The translations under genes and the position numbers were made by a program. The notes below the pieces were generated by a model. The model made no database searches. It saw only the letters and a list, made by a program, of their open reading frames with translations, and was not told where the DNA came from. From assembly GCA_017416465.1 (NCBI GenBank), contig JAFQCK010000098.1, forward strand, positions 39,329-103,328: a stretch of 64,000 bases of DNA. The letters are read 5' to 3'. Shown one piece after another: positions 15,778 through 25,431 of the stretch (position 1 is the first letter of the stretch; every line of letters begins with the position of its first letter). Origin of the DNA: Lachnospiraceae bacterium (lineage in GTDB: Bacteria > Bacillota > Clostridia > Lachnospirales > Lachnospiraceae).

Positions 15778-16962
15778 TTAAAACATCCAAAAATCTAAAA
15801 TTTTATTTAAACAATATTTAAAATCTCTCTTTTTCACATAGTCACTTACACAAATATTTAATTTCTGATACTCCTCATTATTTATTTTTATTATGACTTT
15901 TCCTATTATTTGATTTTTATAAACCGGTGCTTCTACATAGTCAGGAAATATATATTCATAATCTATTATATCATTATCGGATATAAGACTACTGATATTA
16001 CCATCTATATATGTGTCAACCTTCTTTTCTATCCCATCTTTTATTATTAGAGTTTTATAATTGTCAATCGAATTAAAAAGCGTTCTGTAATTATAGTTAT
16101 TAAACCCATAATCCATTAATTTTATAGTATCTTTCCACTTAAAACTTTTATCAGGCGGCCAACCACTTGCGAGAACTACTGAAATCAAAGTCTTATTATT
16201 TTTTTTAGCAGCTCCAACAAAACAATATCCTGCTTTTCCGGTAAATCCGGTTTTTACTCCAATAGCACCTTTATACATTGTTAAAAAAGCGTCTTTGTTT
16301 GAAATATTATAGTTCGCTTTTCCATTGATTTCAGAAAAATTATGATTTGCACAATTTATTATCTTAATAAATTTCTCATTTTTTAAAGCGAATGAAGTAA
16401 TTAAAGCCAAATCATATGCTGTTGTATAATGATTAATATCATCCAGTCCATTTGCAGTAACAAAATTAGTTTCAAAAGCTCCCATTTCTTTTGCTTTTTC
16501 ATTCATCAATTTCGCAAAATTTTCTTCACTACCTGCTATAGTTTCTGCTATTGCTACAGCTGTATCATTATGAGATTCAAGCATTAAAGAATATAACATA
16601 TCCTCCATATAAAATTCTGAGCCTTCACTTGCACCAAGTTTTACTTTCGGTTTTGAAGCTGCATACTTAGAAAATACAACCTTATCATTAGGGTTAGATT
16701 TTTCAAGAGCTATTAAACAAGTCATTATTTTTGTTGTACTGGCCATAGGCATTTGTTCATAACCATTTTTTTCAAAAAGCACTCTTTTACTTTCTGCATC
16801 AATTAATATAGCAGACTTTGCATATAAATCGTTCTCTTTAATTAATATCGTTTTATTTTCGTCTGCATATATATATACATTCGACACAACAAACGTAATA
16901 ACAAAAATAATCACAACAAAAAAGTTATTTGCTTTAAAATTAAAACTATTTTTTTTAACCAT
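15778..16962 (-). CDS. D-alanyl-D-alanine carboxypeptidase (S11 family)
   Basis: Trims the terminal D-Ala from peptidoglycan stem peptides outside the membrane. An N-terminal hydrophobic segment (FFVVIIFVITFVVSNVYIYA) serves as signal or anchor. The three penicillin-binding motifs are present: SxxK in PMASTTKIMT (near residue 75), SxN in ESHNDTAVAIAE (near 130) and KTG in GVKTGFTGKAGYC (near 230). A C-terminal beta domain follows and the protein ends with a hydrophobic stretch. At 394 residues it is a normal DacB/DacF-like enzyme. It is transcribed alone, with its own terminator. A second paralogue lies at 28756. Confidence 0.93.
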   Translation of the reverse strand: MVKKNSFNFKANNFFVVIIFVITFVVSNVYIYADENKTILIKENDLYAKSAILIDAESKRVLFEKNGYEQMPMASTTKIMTCLIALEKSNPNDKVVFSKYAASKPKVKLGASEGSEFYMEDMLYSLMLESHNDTAVAIAETIAGSEENFAKLMNEKAKEMGAFETNFVTANGLDDINHYTTAYDLALITSFALKNEKFIKIINCANHNFSEINGKANYNISNKDAFLTMYKGAIGVKTGFTGKAGYCFVGAAKKNNKTLISVVLASGWPPDKSFKWKDTIKLMDYGFNNYNYRTLFNSIDNYKTLIIKDGIEKKVDTYIDGNISSLISDNDIIDYEYIFPDYVEAPVYKNQIIGKVIIKINNEEYQKLNICVSDYVKKRDFKYCLNKILDFWMF

Positions 16963-17020
16963 ACATTTTTCTCATACTTTTTAATATATTTTATTGTTTA
17001 ACACTAAAATATATAACCAA

Positions 17021-17075
17021 ACAAAAAAACAAACCATAACAAAATATATCCGTATATATACATCTGTTATGGTTT
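17021..17075 (-). terminator. Terminator of trpS
   Basis: 11-base arms AAACCATAACA (17031-17041) and TGTTATGGTTT (17065-17075). On the minus strand a T-rich run (TTTGTTTTTTTG) follows. Confidence 0.75.
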
Positions 17076-17100
17076 AAAAAGTTTTTCAAAATCTAATTTT

Positions 17101-18186
17101 CTACACAGAATATTTCTTAATTTGCTCTTCAATAAATTCTCTAGTATCAAAATAATTTATTTTCATTGCTGCTTTAACATCATCTAATGTCTTAGCCGCA
17201 ACAGCTTCTGCTTCTTCACTACCTTTTTTAAGCACTTCATATACATAAGAGATATCTTTTTGGTATTCCAATCTTCTGTTTCTAATTGGCTCTAATTCTG
17301 ACTGAATAACATTGTTAAGGAATTTCTTAACCTTAACATCACCAAGACCACCTCTCTTATAATGCTCTTTTAATTCATCAAGACAAGAATAATCAGGTAA
17401 ATATTCTTCAAAATGCTCTTTTTTACTAAATGCATCAAGATAAGTAAATACTGTATTTCCTTCAATCTTACCAGGGTCTTCAATTCTTATATGGTCAGGG
17501 TCAGTATACATACTCATTACTTTCTTTCTGATGTCTTCCGAGCTTTCTGATAAATAAATACAGTTTCCAAGAGATTTGCTCATCTTAGCTTTTCCATCTA
17601 TACCCGGAAGTCTAAGACATGCTTTATTATCCGGTAATAATATTTCAGGTTCAATAAGTGTATCACCATATACTGAATTAAATTTTCTAACAATTTCTTT
17701 TGTCTGTTCAAGCATAGGTAACTGGTCTTCCCCAACCGGAACTGTAGTTGCCTTAAATGCTGTTATATCAGCCGCCTGGCTTATAGGATATGTAAAAAAT
17801 CCTACAGGTATACTCGCTTCAAAATTTCTCATTTGTATCTCTGACTTAACAGTAGGATTACGTTGTAATCTTGAAACTGTTACTAAATTCATATAATAAA
17901 ATGATAATTCTGTAAGTTCAGGTATCTGTGACTGAATAAATAATGTTGATTTTTCAGGGTCAAGACCACAAGCAAGATAATCAAGCGCTACCTCCATAAT
18001 ATTCTCTCTTACCTTTTCAGGATTATCTGCATTATCAGTTAATGCCTGAGCATCTGCTATCATAATAAAAATCTTATCAAATTCTCCTGAGTTTTGTAAT
18101 TCAACTCTTCTTTTTAATGAACCAACATAATGTCCTACATGTAATTTTCCTGTAGGTCTGTCACCTGTTAAAATAATCTTGCTCAT
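17101..18186 (-). CDS. trpS: Tryptophanyl-tRNA synthetase
   Basis: Charges tRNA-Trp. Class I synthetase with the HIGH-type motif [11 protein letters not shown] near residue 15 and the KMSKS motif in [13 protein letters not shown] near residue 195. Length is 361 residues, somewhat longer than the B. subtilis enzyme. Start ATG 18186 gives [14 protein letters not shown] and has AAAGGA about nine bases upstream; the longer frame to 18204 has no site. It follows the DUF2156 gene by 33 bases. No T-box is visible in front of it. Confidence 0.95.
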   Translation of the reverse strand: MSKIILTGDRPTGKLHVGHYVGSLKRRVELQNSGEFDKIFIMIADAQALTDNADNPEKVRENIMEVALDYLACGLDPEKSTLFIQSQIPELTELSFYYMNLVTVSRLQRNPTVKSEIQMRNFEASIPVGFFTYPISQAADITAFKATTVPVGEDQLPMLEQTKEIVRKFNSVYGDTLIEPEILLPDNKACLRLPGIDGKAKMSKSLGNCIYLSESSEDIRKKVMSMYTDPDHIRIEDPGKIEGNTVFTYLDAFSKKEHFEEYLPDYSCLDELKEHYKRGGLGDVKVKKFLNNVIQSELEPIRNRRLEYQKDISYVYEVLKKGSEEAEAVAAKTLDDVKAAMKINYFDTREFIEEQIKKYSV

Positions 18187-18219
18187 CTTCTCTTTTCCTT
18201 TCAAACTTTCCTAGTCTAA

Positions 18220-19119
18220 TTATATCTTACAAACAATTCCTTTTTTTACATAAAATTCAGGATTATATGATTCTTTGGCTTTTCTTAGACCTTCTATTCC
18301 CAAATCTTCTTCTCTGTTTACATATTTGTAGTCATCAAGCTCATTCATAACAAACTGTTGATTTATCATCGGGTATGCTCCTTGAACATTTGAAAAAGCT
18401 TTTTCAAAATGCACTACAAAAGTATCCTTATTCAACTTTTCACCTATTGTGACTGCAACCACCCTATTATTTGCACGAATAAGTCCACCTTTAAGATTAA
18501 GTTCTCTAAAATACTTTAATGCATTCAATACAACCTGCATTTCATTATTTTTATCTTTAATCTCTGAACATCCATTTTCCATACACCAAATATTTACCAT
18601 TTCAGCACATTCATCAATATTATCGTTCGTTATAGGCTCATAACTCCATCTTTCATAATTCTTTTTAAACTTATTAATATGATTTTTCTTTCCATGATAC
18701 TTTCTTCCCGATAAGTTTATAAGATTTTCCTTTAAATATACATAATCAAAATAATCTCTGTTATATTCCACCTTATATTTTCCCGGAAAAATCTTTTCAA
18801 GAATTTCAAACATTTCTTCTTCTATAATCGCAAATTTTAATTCAGATTCATTATCTTCAACAAAATTTTCTATATTATCAATAGCTTTTTTTATTGATTT
18901 CGACGTAATTGGAAAAGTATAATAATATTCTCCATTATTCAAATACCTGATATACAATACCTCTTCATCATAAAATATTTCAATATTATTAATCTCTGAC
19001 CATAAAAAAATATTTGCTACCGAATAATCACATGCATTAACATTACTATTATAGAAAAATTCCCTTAATGTATCAACATCATCAATTGTAGGCTTCCTAA
19101 ATTTGATTTCACTACTCAT
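18220..19119 (-). CDS. DUF2156 protein (phosphatidylglycerol lysyltransferase C-terminal domain-like)
   Basis: About 299 residues without membrane segments. The fold family is the GNAT-like domain found at the C-terminus of MprF. Visible are DYSVANIFLWSEINNIEI near residue 35 and SGRKYHGKKNHINKFKKNY near residue 140. GGLIRANNRVVAVTIGEKLN, VVHFEKAF and the closing EDLGIEGLRKAKESYNPEF complete the pattern. Free-standing members are common in Clostridia and their acyl acceptor is not established. Start 19119 is preferred because GGAG precedes that ATG by eight bases. Confidence 0.82.
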   Translation of the reverse strand: MSSEIKFRKPTIDDVDTLREFFYNSNVNACDYSVANIFLWSEINNIEIFYDEEVLYIRYLNNGEYYYTFPITSKSIKKAIDNIENFVEDNESELKFAIIEEEMFEILEKIFPGKYKVEYNRDYFDYVYLKENLINLSGRKYHGKKNHINKFKKNYERWSYEPITNDNIDECAEMVNIWCMENGCSEIKDKNNEMQVVLNALKYFRELNLKGGLIRANNRVVAVTIGEKLNKDTFVVHFEKAFSNVQGAYPMINQQFVMNELDDYKYVNREEDLGIEGLRKAKESYNPEFYVKKGIVCKI

Positions 19120-19179
19120 ATATATCTCCATTTAACCTATTAATCTTTACTTTTCGCAAACTCAAATTTTTGAATGCAA

Positions 19180-19935
19180 TTACAGAACCTTTGATAAAAA
19201 TGTTTTTAGTCTTTCACTCTTTGGATTTCCAAAAAATTCATTAGGCTCATTTTCTTCCATTATTATTCCCTCATCTATGAATAATACCCTATTCGCTACT
19301 TCCTTTGCAAATCCCATTTCGTGGGTAACTATTACCATTGTCATTCCTTCTTTTGCAAGATTTTTCATAACCTGTAATACCTCTCCAACCATTTCAGGAT
19401 CCAATGCCGATGTTGGTTCGTCAAAAAGCATTACATCCGGTTCCATACACAATGCTCTTACAATTGCAATTCTTTGTTTCTGACCACCTGATAACTTTGC
19501 CGGATATGAATTTGCCTTATCTTCAAGACCTACCTGTTTCAACAATTCAAGAGCTTTAGCTTCAGCTTCTTCCTTTGATTTCTTCAATAGTTTCATTGGT
19601 GCTATTGTTAAATTTCTCAAAATTGTCATATGTGGAAATAAATTAAACTGTTGAAAAACCATTCCCATCTTCTGTCTATGTACATTAATATTTACCTTTG
19701 GATCAGTAATATTTGTACCTTCAAAATCTATAGAACCTTCCGTTGGTTCTTCTAAAAGATTTAATGTTCTTAAAAACGTCGATTTACCGGAACCTGATGG
19801 TCCAACGATAACTACAACATCACCTTTATTTATCTTTGTAGTAATTCCATTTAATACATTAACTTTTCCGAATTTTTTCTTAAGATTTTTTACTTCTATC
19901 AATACATCATTATCTGATTTTTTATTAGTGGTCAC
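19180..19935 (-). CDS. Polar amino-acid ABC transporter, ATP-binding protein
   Basis: Cytoplasmic ATPase of a glutamine/cystine-type importer. Walker [10 protein letters not shown] near residue 42, Q-loop in [12 protein letters not shown], signature [15 protein letters not shown], Walker [15 protein letters not shown] and the switch His in [10 protein letters not shown] are all present. The start is GTG at 19935, nine bases after AAAGGAGGT. It overlaps the permease stop by 11 bases, so the two are coupled. Confidence 0.94.
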   Translation of the reverse strand: MTTNKKSDNDVLIEVKNLKKKFGKVNVLNGITTKINKGDVVVIVGPSGSGKSTFLRTLNLLEEPTEGSIDFEGTNITDPKVNINVHRQKMGMVFQQFNLFPHMTILRNLTIAPMKLLKKSKEEAEAKALELLKQVGLEDKANSYPAKLSGGQKQRIAIVRALCMEPDVMLFDEPTSALDPEMVGEVLQVMKNLAKEGMTMVIVTHEMGFAKEVANRVLFIDEGIIMEENEPNEFFGNPKSERLKTFLSKVL

Positions 19936-20614
19936 TGCTACGCAACCTCCTTTCAAGTATAGATATTAAAAATGTCAATACAACAACTATTACTAAATAA
20001 ATAAGCGCTACAGCAACTAAAGGAAAGAGTGCTTCAAACGTTCTGCTTCTGATAATATCTCCCCCTCTGGTTAAATCTTGTACACCAATATAGCCTGCTA
20101 TTGAAGTTTCTTTTAATAAAACTATAAATTCATTAGAAAGTGCCGGTAACACATTCTTAAATGCTTGTGGGAGTACAATATATATCATGGATTGAAAATA
20201 ATTAAATCCAAGACTTCTTCCTGCTTCTAACTGTCCATTGTCAACAGACATAATTCCTGATCTTACAATTTCCGCAACATATGCTCCCGAATTAATTCCA
20301 AATGCCATCACAGCAACAAATATTTTACTAACATCAGGTGCTGTAAATATTACATAATAAGCAATAAGTAACTGAACAAGAATAGGTGTTCCTCGTATAA
20401 CTGTAATATATAATTTAGCAAATATATTTAAAATCTTACACTTTCCTGTTTTATCATGTGTGGCTCTAATAATCGCAATAATAAAACCAATAACAATACC
20501 AATAAGTACTGATAAAAAAGATATTTTAAGTGTTACCAGCAAACCATCTAATAACAACTCATATCTATCATCTTCTATAAAGTTCTGTATAAATTTTCTT
20601 TTAAATTCTTCCAT
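19925..20614 (-). CDS. Polar amino-acid ABC transporter, permease
   Basis: HisM/GlnP-type membrane subunit of about 229 residues with five hydrophobic segments. The EAA loop ([21 protein letters not shown]) couples to the ATPase, and [13 protein letters not shown] is the conserved RGTP motif of polar amino-acid permeases. ATG at 20614 has GGAAAG six bases upstream; TTG at 20629 is the alternative. It is the middle gene of the transporter operon. Confidence 0.93.
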   Translation of the reverse strand: MEEFKRKFIQNFIEDDRYELLLDGLLVTLKISFLSVLIGIVIGFIIAIIRATHDKTGKCKILNIFAKLYITVIRGTPILVQLLIAYYVIFTAPDVSKIFVAVMAFGINSGAYVAEIVRSGIMSVDNGQLEAGRSLGFNYFQSMIYIVLPQAFKNVLPALSNEFIVLLKETSIAGYIGVQDLTRGGDIIRSRTFEALFPLVAVALIYLVIVVVLTFLISILERRLRSSDH

Positions 20615-20634
20615 ATTATTTCTTTCCAATCTAA

Positions 20635-21429
20635 CTATTTTTTTCTTACAATAATTACCTGTTTACTTGTTGTATATGAGTCCGAAAAATCAATATTTTT
20701 AAGTCTTTCCTCTGTAACAGTCATTCCTGCTATCCCCATATCCGCCTTGCCTGCAGAAACAGCCGTTATAATTGAATCAAATGCAATATTATCAATCTCA
20801 AGTTCCATTCCAAGCTTGTCTGCTATTGCTTTTGCCAAATCGACATCAATACCTGTTATTTTTCCTTTTTCAATAAACTCGTATGGCGCAAATTCTGCAT
20901 TTGTCGCCATTTTTAACACTCCATTAGACCTATCAGTATCTTTTGGAGACTTGTAAGGATTATCTCCTGCATTTTCACCTACATAATTATTTATTATCCT
21001 TTCAAGAGTTCCATCTTCTCTTAACTCTTTAATAGCACCATTAATCTTATCAACTAATTCTGTATTTCCTTTTTTTATACAGATTGCATAATCTTCTGAC
21101 ACAAACTCTTCTTCAAGAATTTTTAAATCCGAGTTAATCTTAACAAATTCTTTAGCAGGCTGTTCATCAATTATTACACAATCAACTTTACCTAATTTTA
21201 AAGACATAACCGCATCAGCTCCTTTGTTATATCTTTCAAGCGTAGCTCCTTCTATATCGGATGCAAACAAATCTCCGGTCGTTCCAAGTTGAACACCAAT
21301 GATTTTATTATTCAAATCATCAACTGTATGAATCTTATTATCCGGGGGATTTGTCCCACAAGAACAAGCCAAAATTGATATAATAGTCAATAATCCAAAT
21401 ATAATTTTCTTTTTATTTACTCTTTTCAT
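20635..21429 (-). CDS. Polar amino-acid ABC transporter, substrate-binding lipoprotein
   Basis: Family 3 solute-binding protein of about 264 residues, exported and lipid-anchored (signal IIFGLLTIISILACSC; two adjacent candidate lipobox cysteines). The SBP_bac_3 signature lies in the second half, NAEFAPYEFIEKGKITGIDVDLAKAI, here split in two. The order is unusual: the sequence that normally opens the mature domain comes near residue 175, and an SBP-like lobe (VQLGTTGDLFA) comes first. It looks circularly permuted. Substrate not predictable beyond a polar amino acid. Confidence 0.88.
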   Translation of the reverse strand: MKRVNKKKIIFGLLTIISILACSCGTNPPDNKIHTVDDLNNKIIGVQLGTTGDLFASDIEGATLERYNKGADAVMSLKLGKVDCVIIDEQPAKEFVKINSDLKILEEEFVSEDYAICIKKGNTELVDKINGAIKELREDGTLERIINNYVGENAGDNPYKSPKDTDRSNGVLKMATNAEFAPYEFIEKGKITGIDVDLAKAIADKLGMELEIDNIAFDSIITAVSAGKADMGIAGMTVTEERLKNIDFSDSYTTSKQVIIVRKK

Positions 21430-21478
21430 CACTATTTTTTCAATATTTTTTCCTTTCTGTAATATTTATATCTTTAAA

Positions 21479-23047
21479 TTAATATAACCCTTTTTTCTTA
21501 CACAAATATATTGGTCCAAAATATGATATTGCTGCTATAATCATAGCAAAAATCAGCGCTACAAAATTACTGTTTGTTATCATAATTAAGAAATTATACG
21601 TCAATACTACAAATATTCCCATAATAAATGCACATATACTCGGAATCAAAAATGTTTGTATTATTTCCTGAGTATATCCTACATATCGATTAAGGGCTAC
21701 AAGATTAAGAATCATTACAACTACAGGAAACGTCGTACTTCCTATAACAATAGCATAAATCCCGAGATTTGTAAATTTAAGTAGAACAAACACTAAAACA
21801 ATATGAATAGCAAGCGATATACTGGAATGAATAACAGGTAATTTCATTTTATCTATCCCTTGTAATGCTGAGCTTGTAACAGTTGAGATTGTATAAAAAA
21901 TCACTGCTATTCCACCTATTCTGAGCATCATACCACCTTCTATACTATCATATTTAGCAAAAAGTAACTGTACTATAGGTCTTCCAAGAATAACCAATCC
22001 AACAAACGAAGGTATAGCAATCATCATATTGGTTTTAATTGTAGCAGATATCTTTTCACTTATCTCCTCATATTTATACTGTGCTTTAGAAGCAACTATA
22101 CTTGGTAACATTGAAGTTGACATCGCTGATGCCACTCCCATTACTACCCCAGTCAATATTACATAACTGGAATTATAATTACCTATTGCTCTTGTTATCT
22201 CTTCTGAAGTAACTCCAATATCAAGCATTATCTTACCATACATTATATCATCAATCATAGCACTGATTTGATAAAAGGTTTGTCCCAATATTATCGGAAT
22301 CATTGTCATTATAATCACTTTAAAAATTTCAAAATATCTTTCATCTGTGCTATAAATATCTTTTTTAGCTTTTCTATTCAACACAGGTCTATACATAACA
22401 AAAATAAATACCAATAAAACAAGTGCAGCTAACGCACCAAATGCGGTACCCATTGTACCGCCTGCAGCACCGTAACCATTGACTTTTGCTGAATCACTAA
22501 AACTTTTAATAAGAACATATCCTGCCACAATACTTACTATTGCATTAACAATTTGTTCAATTAACTGTGACATTGCTGTAGGTATGGTTGTTCCCATTCC
22601 TTGATAAAATCCTCTAAGAACACCTAACATAGATACAATAAAAATTGTAGGTGCTAAAACTTTTAACGGTAATGCAATTCCATGATATCCCGAATAAAAA
22701 TTCTTTTCAATGAATTCTGCACCAAAAAAAGTAATCGATGCAGCCAAACCACCAGTACAAGTGGCTACAATTAAGGATGATTTAAAAATCTTTTTAGCAT
22801 CTTTATACTGCTTTTTTACCATTCTATCCGAAACAAGTTTAGAAACTGCCATAGGCAAACCATATGAAGATAATACAAGCATGATATTATATACATTATA
22901 AGCCGCACTATAAATACCATAAGCTTCATCACCAATAATATTCAACATCGGTATTCTATATACTAGCCCAATTATTCTTACAAGAATTCCTGCAACAGCT
23001 AAAATCCCGCCATGCATAATAATTTTCTTAACACCATTATTTTGCAT
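21479..23047 (-). CDS. SpoVB/MurJ-type polysaccharide or lipid flippase
   Basis: About 522 residues with 12-14 transmembrane segments of the MOP exporter superfamily. The N-terminal GILAVAGILVRIIGLVYRIPMLNIIG and the SSYGLPMAVSKLVSDR segment resemble SpoVB and Wzx-like flippases, which move lipid-linked precursors across the membrane. Start ATG 23047 follows GAGG by eight bases; the frame back to 23074 lacks a site. It lies 49 bases upstream of the amino-acid transporter genes but is probably functionally unrelated. SpoVB proper versus another paralogue cannot be settled here. Confidence 0.88.
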   Translation of the reverse strand: MQNNGVKKIIMHGGILAVAGILVRIIGLVYRIPMLNIIGDEAYGIYSAAYNVYNIMLVLSSYGLPMAVSKLVSDRMVKKQYKDAKKIFKSSLIVATCTGGLAASITFFGAEFIEKNFYSGYHGIALPLKVLAPTIFIVSMLGVLRGFYQGMGTTIPTAMSQLIEQIVNAIVSIVAGYVLIKSFSDSAKVNGYGAAGGTMGTAFGALAALVLLVFIFVMYRPVLNRKAKKDIYSTDERYFEIFKVIIMTMIPIILGQTFYQISAMIDDIMYGKIMLDIGVTSEEITRAIGNYNSSYVILTGVVMGVASAMSTSMLPSIVASKAQYKYEEISEKISATIKTNMMIAIPSFVGLVILGRPIVQLLFAKYDSIEGGMMLRIGGIAVIFYTISTVTSSALQGIDKMKLPVIHSSISLAIHIVLVFVLLKFTNLGIYAIVIGSTTFPVVVMILNLVALNRYVGYTQEIIQTFLIPSICAFIMGIFVVLTYNFLIMITNSNFVALIFAMIIAAISYFGPIYLCKKKGLY

Positions 23048-23141
23048 AATAATCCTCATTTCATTTACAATCATTTCAACCTAACTTTACCATTATATTA
23101 CAAAATCAGATTATATTCCATACAATTTTTAATAAATGCTA

Positions 23142-23176
23142 CAAAAAAATGCCCTGACAAAATGTCAGGACATTTA
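23142..23176 (-). terminator. Terminator of the malEFG cluster
   Basis: Stem CCTGACA (23153-23159) with TGTCAGG (23164-23170), extended by AAATG/CATTT. A U tract (seven U) follows on the minus strand. Confidence 0.8.
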
Positions 23177-23191
23177 AGTTCATATAAAATA

Positions 23192-24031
23192 TTATTCTTT
23201 TACGGCACCTGCACCAAGACCTGTAACCATTGCTTTTTGTGAAATAATGAACATTACTACGAAAGGAATACTTACAAGTAAAGCTCCGGCAGCAAATGTT
23301 GTAAACTGGTCAACTGTACCTGCACCCTGTGCAACGTACTTCATAAGTCCGATAGCTAATGTGAATTTATCATCTGATAAAATCATCTTAGGGAAGATGT
23401 AATCCATCCATGGACCATTAAATGATGTAATTGCAAGGAAGATAACCATTGGTTTTGCCATAGGAAGAATTACCTTCCAGAAAATTGTTAAGTGGCTTGC
23501 ACCATCAATACGTGCTGCTTCGTCAAGTGACTTTGGAATAGTATCAAGATAAGACTTGATAAGCCATGTATTATAAGGAATATTACCTGCTGCATATACA
23601 AGTATAAGACCCCATAATTCATTATAAGCACCAATACGCATTGTGATAACGTACATAGCTTTCATACCTACGAATGAAGGGAAAATCTGAAGGATGAGCA
23701 TAGCCATCATCATCTGTTTCTTCATCATAAATTTAAATCTTGAAAATACATAAGCTGCAAGTGTACAACAAATAACTGTTAAAATCATTACACAAATAGC
23801 TATAACTAATGTATTCATTACCCAATCAACAAAGTTATCTTCAAATAAGATATAGTACTGATTCAACGAAAATCCATCAGCAAACGGCATTAACTCCGCA
23901 CCAGCATATGTTCTCATTGGTGAGAAAGCAACACTGACTGTATATACCATAGGATAGAGAACCATTGCACAACAAAGTACAAGGAATATTGTTGCAAATA
24001 CCTTAAATAATTTCTGAGTTGTATTATTCAT
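23192..24031 (-). CDS. malG: Maltodextrin ABC transporter permease MalG-type
   Basis: Inner-membrane permease of 279 residues with six transmembrane segments. The EAA motif SLDEAARIDGASHLTIFWKVILPMAKP, read in two parts, sits near residue 175. MSPMRTYAG-type sequence after the first helix (AFSPMRTYAGAEL) is typical for MalG. The stop/start overlap with malF is one base (TAATG). No ATPase gene is near, so a shared MsmX-type ATPase from elsewhere is likely. Confidence 0.93.
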   Translation of the reverse strand: MNNTTQKLFKVFATIFLVLCCAMVLYPMVYTVSVAFSPMRTYAGAELMPFADGFSLNQYYILFEDNFVDWVMNTLVIAICVMILTVICCTLAAYVFSRFKFMMKKQMMMAMLILQIFPSFVGMKAMYVITMRIGAYNELWGLILVYAAGNIPYNTWLIKSYLDTIPKSLDEAARIDGASHLTIFWKVILPMAKPMVIFLAITSFNGPWMDYIFPKMILSDDKFTLAIGLMKYVAQGAGTVDQFTTFAAGALLVSIPFVVMFIISQKAMVTGLGAGAVKE

Positions 24032-25344
24032 TATAATTCTCCCTCCTTGTAAGATTTTGTATTTCTGAAGTTCCAGATAGCAAATGGAGCCATTACTAAG
24101 AATACTAACATAGCAAGTACGGCAGCCATACCGTATTCACCATTACCAACAGTAAGCTTATAGATCCATGTTACAAGAATATCTGTACTTCCCGCCTGTG
24201 TGGTCGTTGAATCCGCCACTCCCGGTGAACCTCCTGTAAGGAAGTAAATAGCACCGAAGTTATTGATATTATGAGTAAATGACAAAATAATAAGTGGAGC
24301 TGTCTGATAAATAACAAGTGGTAAAGTAATACTTGTAAATACCTGTAATTTATTAGCACCATCAATCATAGCAGCCTCATAAACATCCTGTGAAATAGCT
24401 GTCATCTGACCTGTAATAAGAAGCATAAAGTAAGGTACACCTACCCACATGTTAATAAGAATACATATAACCTTAACTCTTGTTACATGTTCAGGGTCAG
24501 TCATCCATGATACGTCTTGGTCAATAATTCCAAGTGCTCTAAGCAACTTATTAACCGGTCCATAGATATATAATAACTTAGACCAAATCTGAACTGTCAA
24601 AATAGAAGGAACTGCATATGGTAAAATAAGTATAGCTCTTAAAACCGGTGTGATTTTTAATTTAGCTTCGTATAATAAAACTGCTAAAACCATACCACCC
24701 ATATAACATGTGAATGTTGAAAGCACACCCCAAAGAACTGTCCAGATAGCAACACGTCCGAAAGCTCCAAACCATGTAGCATCACCACCGAACATCTCAA
24801 AGTAGTTGTCAAGTCCAACCCAACCAACTCTTGTACCAGGTGTAGGATTAACATTCTCTGTCCAGTTTGTAAAACCTGTAAGAATAGAGAACACAAGTGG
24901 TACAATAACAAATACTACAATAAGTACGAGTGCAGGAGCTAAACCAAAGAATGGAAAAGCTGCACCACCAACACCCTGCATTGACTCTTTATTAGTCTTA
25001 ACTCTACCGTCAAGACAGAAATCCTGATAAGAAGATAAAGCACTTCTTACAGATACTATATATAAAACAACAAAGAATGCAATTATTGCAATTGCTAAAA
25101 GTCCATCAATCATTCTAGTATACGCTGGTGTAATACCCTTATACCAACGTGAAAGTTCAATCATATCTTTTAACATATTGAGTAACTTTGGTGACATGAA
25201 CAACATAAACACCTCAACTACTGCAAATAATATACCTTTAAGATACTGTTTTAAATAAATAATATGACCTAATCCCATGAATATACAAGATGCTAAAAGG
25301 ACTTGTTTTTTTGAAGAACCATCAGTTTTAAGCGATGTTCCCAT
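24031..25344 (-). CDS. malF: Maltodextrin ABC transporter permease MalF-type with extra N-terminal membrane region
   Basis: About 437 residues. Residues 130-437 are a standard MalF core with the EAA loop VYEAAMIDGANKLQVFTSITLP near residue 325. The first ~110 residues add extra membrane segments. They start KKQVLLASCIFMGLGHIIYL and KQYLKGILFAVVEVFMLFM, a pattern like the TM2-type G-x-x-YL-K-Q-YLKG motif of small membrane proteins. Start ATG 25344 follows AGGTGAG closely and is preferred over GTG 25353. It lies between malE and malG. Confidence 0.92.
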   Translation of the reverse strand: MGTSLKTDGSSKKQVLLASCIFMGLGHIIYLKQYLKGILFAVVEVFMLFMSPKLLNMLKDMIELSRWYKGITPAYTRMIDGLLAIAIIAFFVVLYIVSVRSALSSYQDFCLDGRVKTNKESMQGVGGAAFPFFGLAPALVLIVVFVIVPLVFSILTGFTNWTENVNPTPGTRVGWVGLDNYFEMFGGDATWFGAFGRVAIWTVLWGVLSTFTCYMGGMVLAVLLYEAKLKITPVLRAILILPYAVPSILTVQIWSKLLYIYGPVNKLLRALGIIDQDVSWMTDPEHVTRVKVICILINMWVGVPYFMLLITGQMTAISQDVYEAAMIDGANKLQVFTSITLPLVIYQTAPLIILSFTHNINNFGAIYFLTGGSPGVADSTTTQAGSTDILVTWIYKLTVGNGEYGMAAVLAMLVFLVMAPFAIWNFRNTKSYKEGEL

Positions 25345-25431
25345 TAAACTCACCTAACTTTCATTTTTTTTATATTATGAGTTCTTACCAAATGCTTTAG
25401 CAAGAACTCATAAAAGTCATATTAAATATAA

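Noticed and set aside
17087-18220. Possible T-box or trp attenuator ahead of trpS
   Set aside because: The upstream gap is only 33 bases and holds no T-box consensus; the gene is read with its neighbours.
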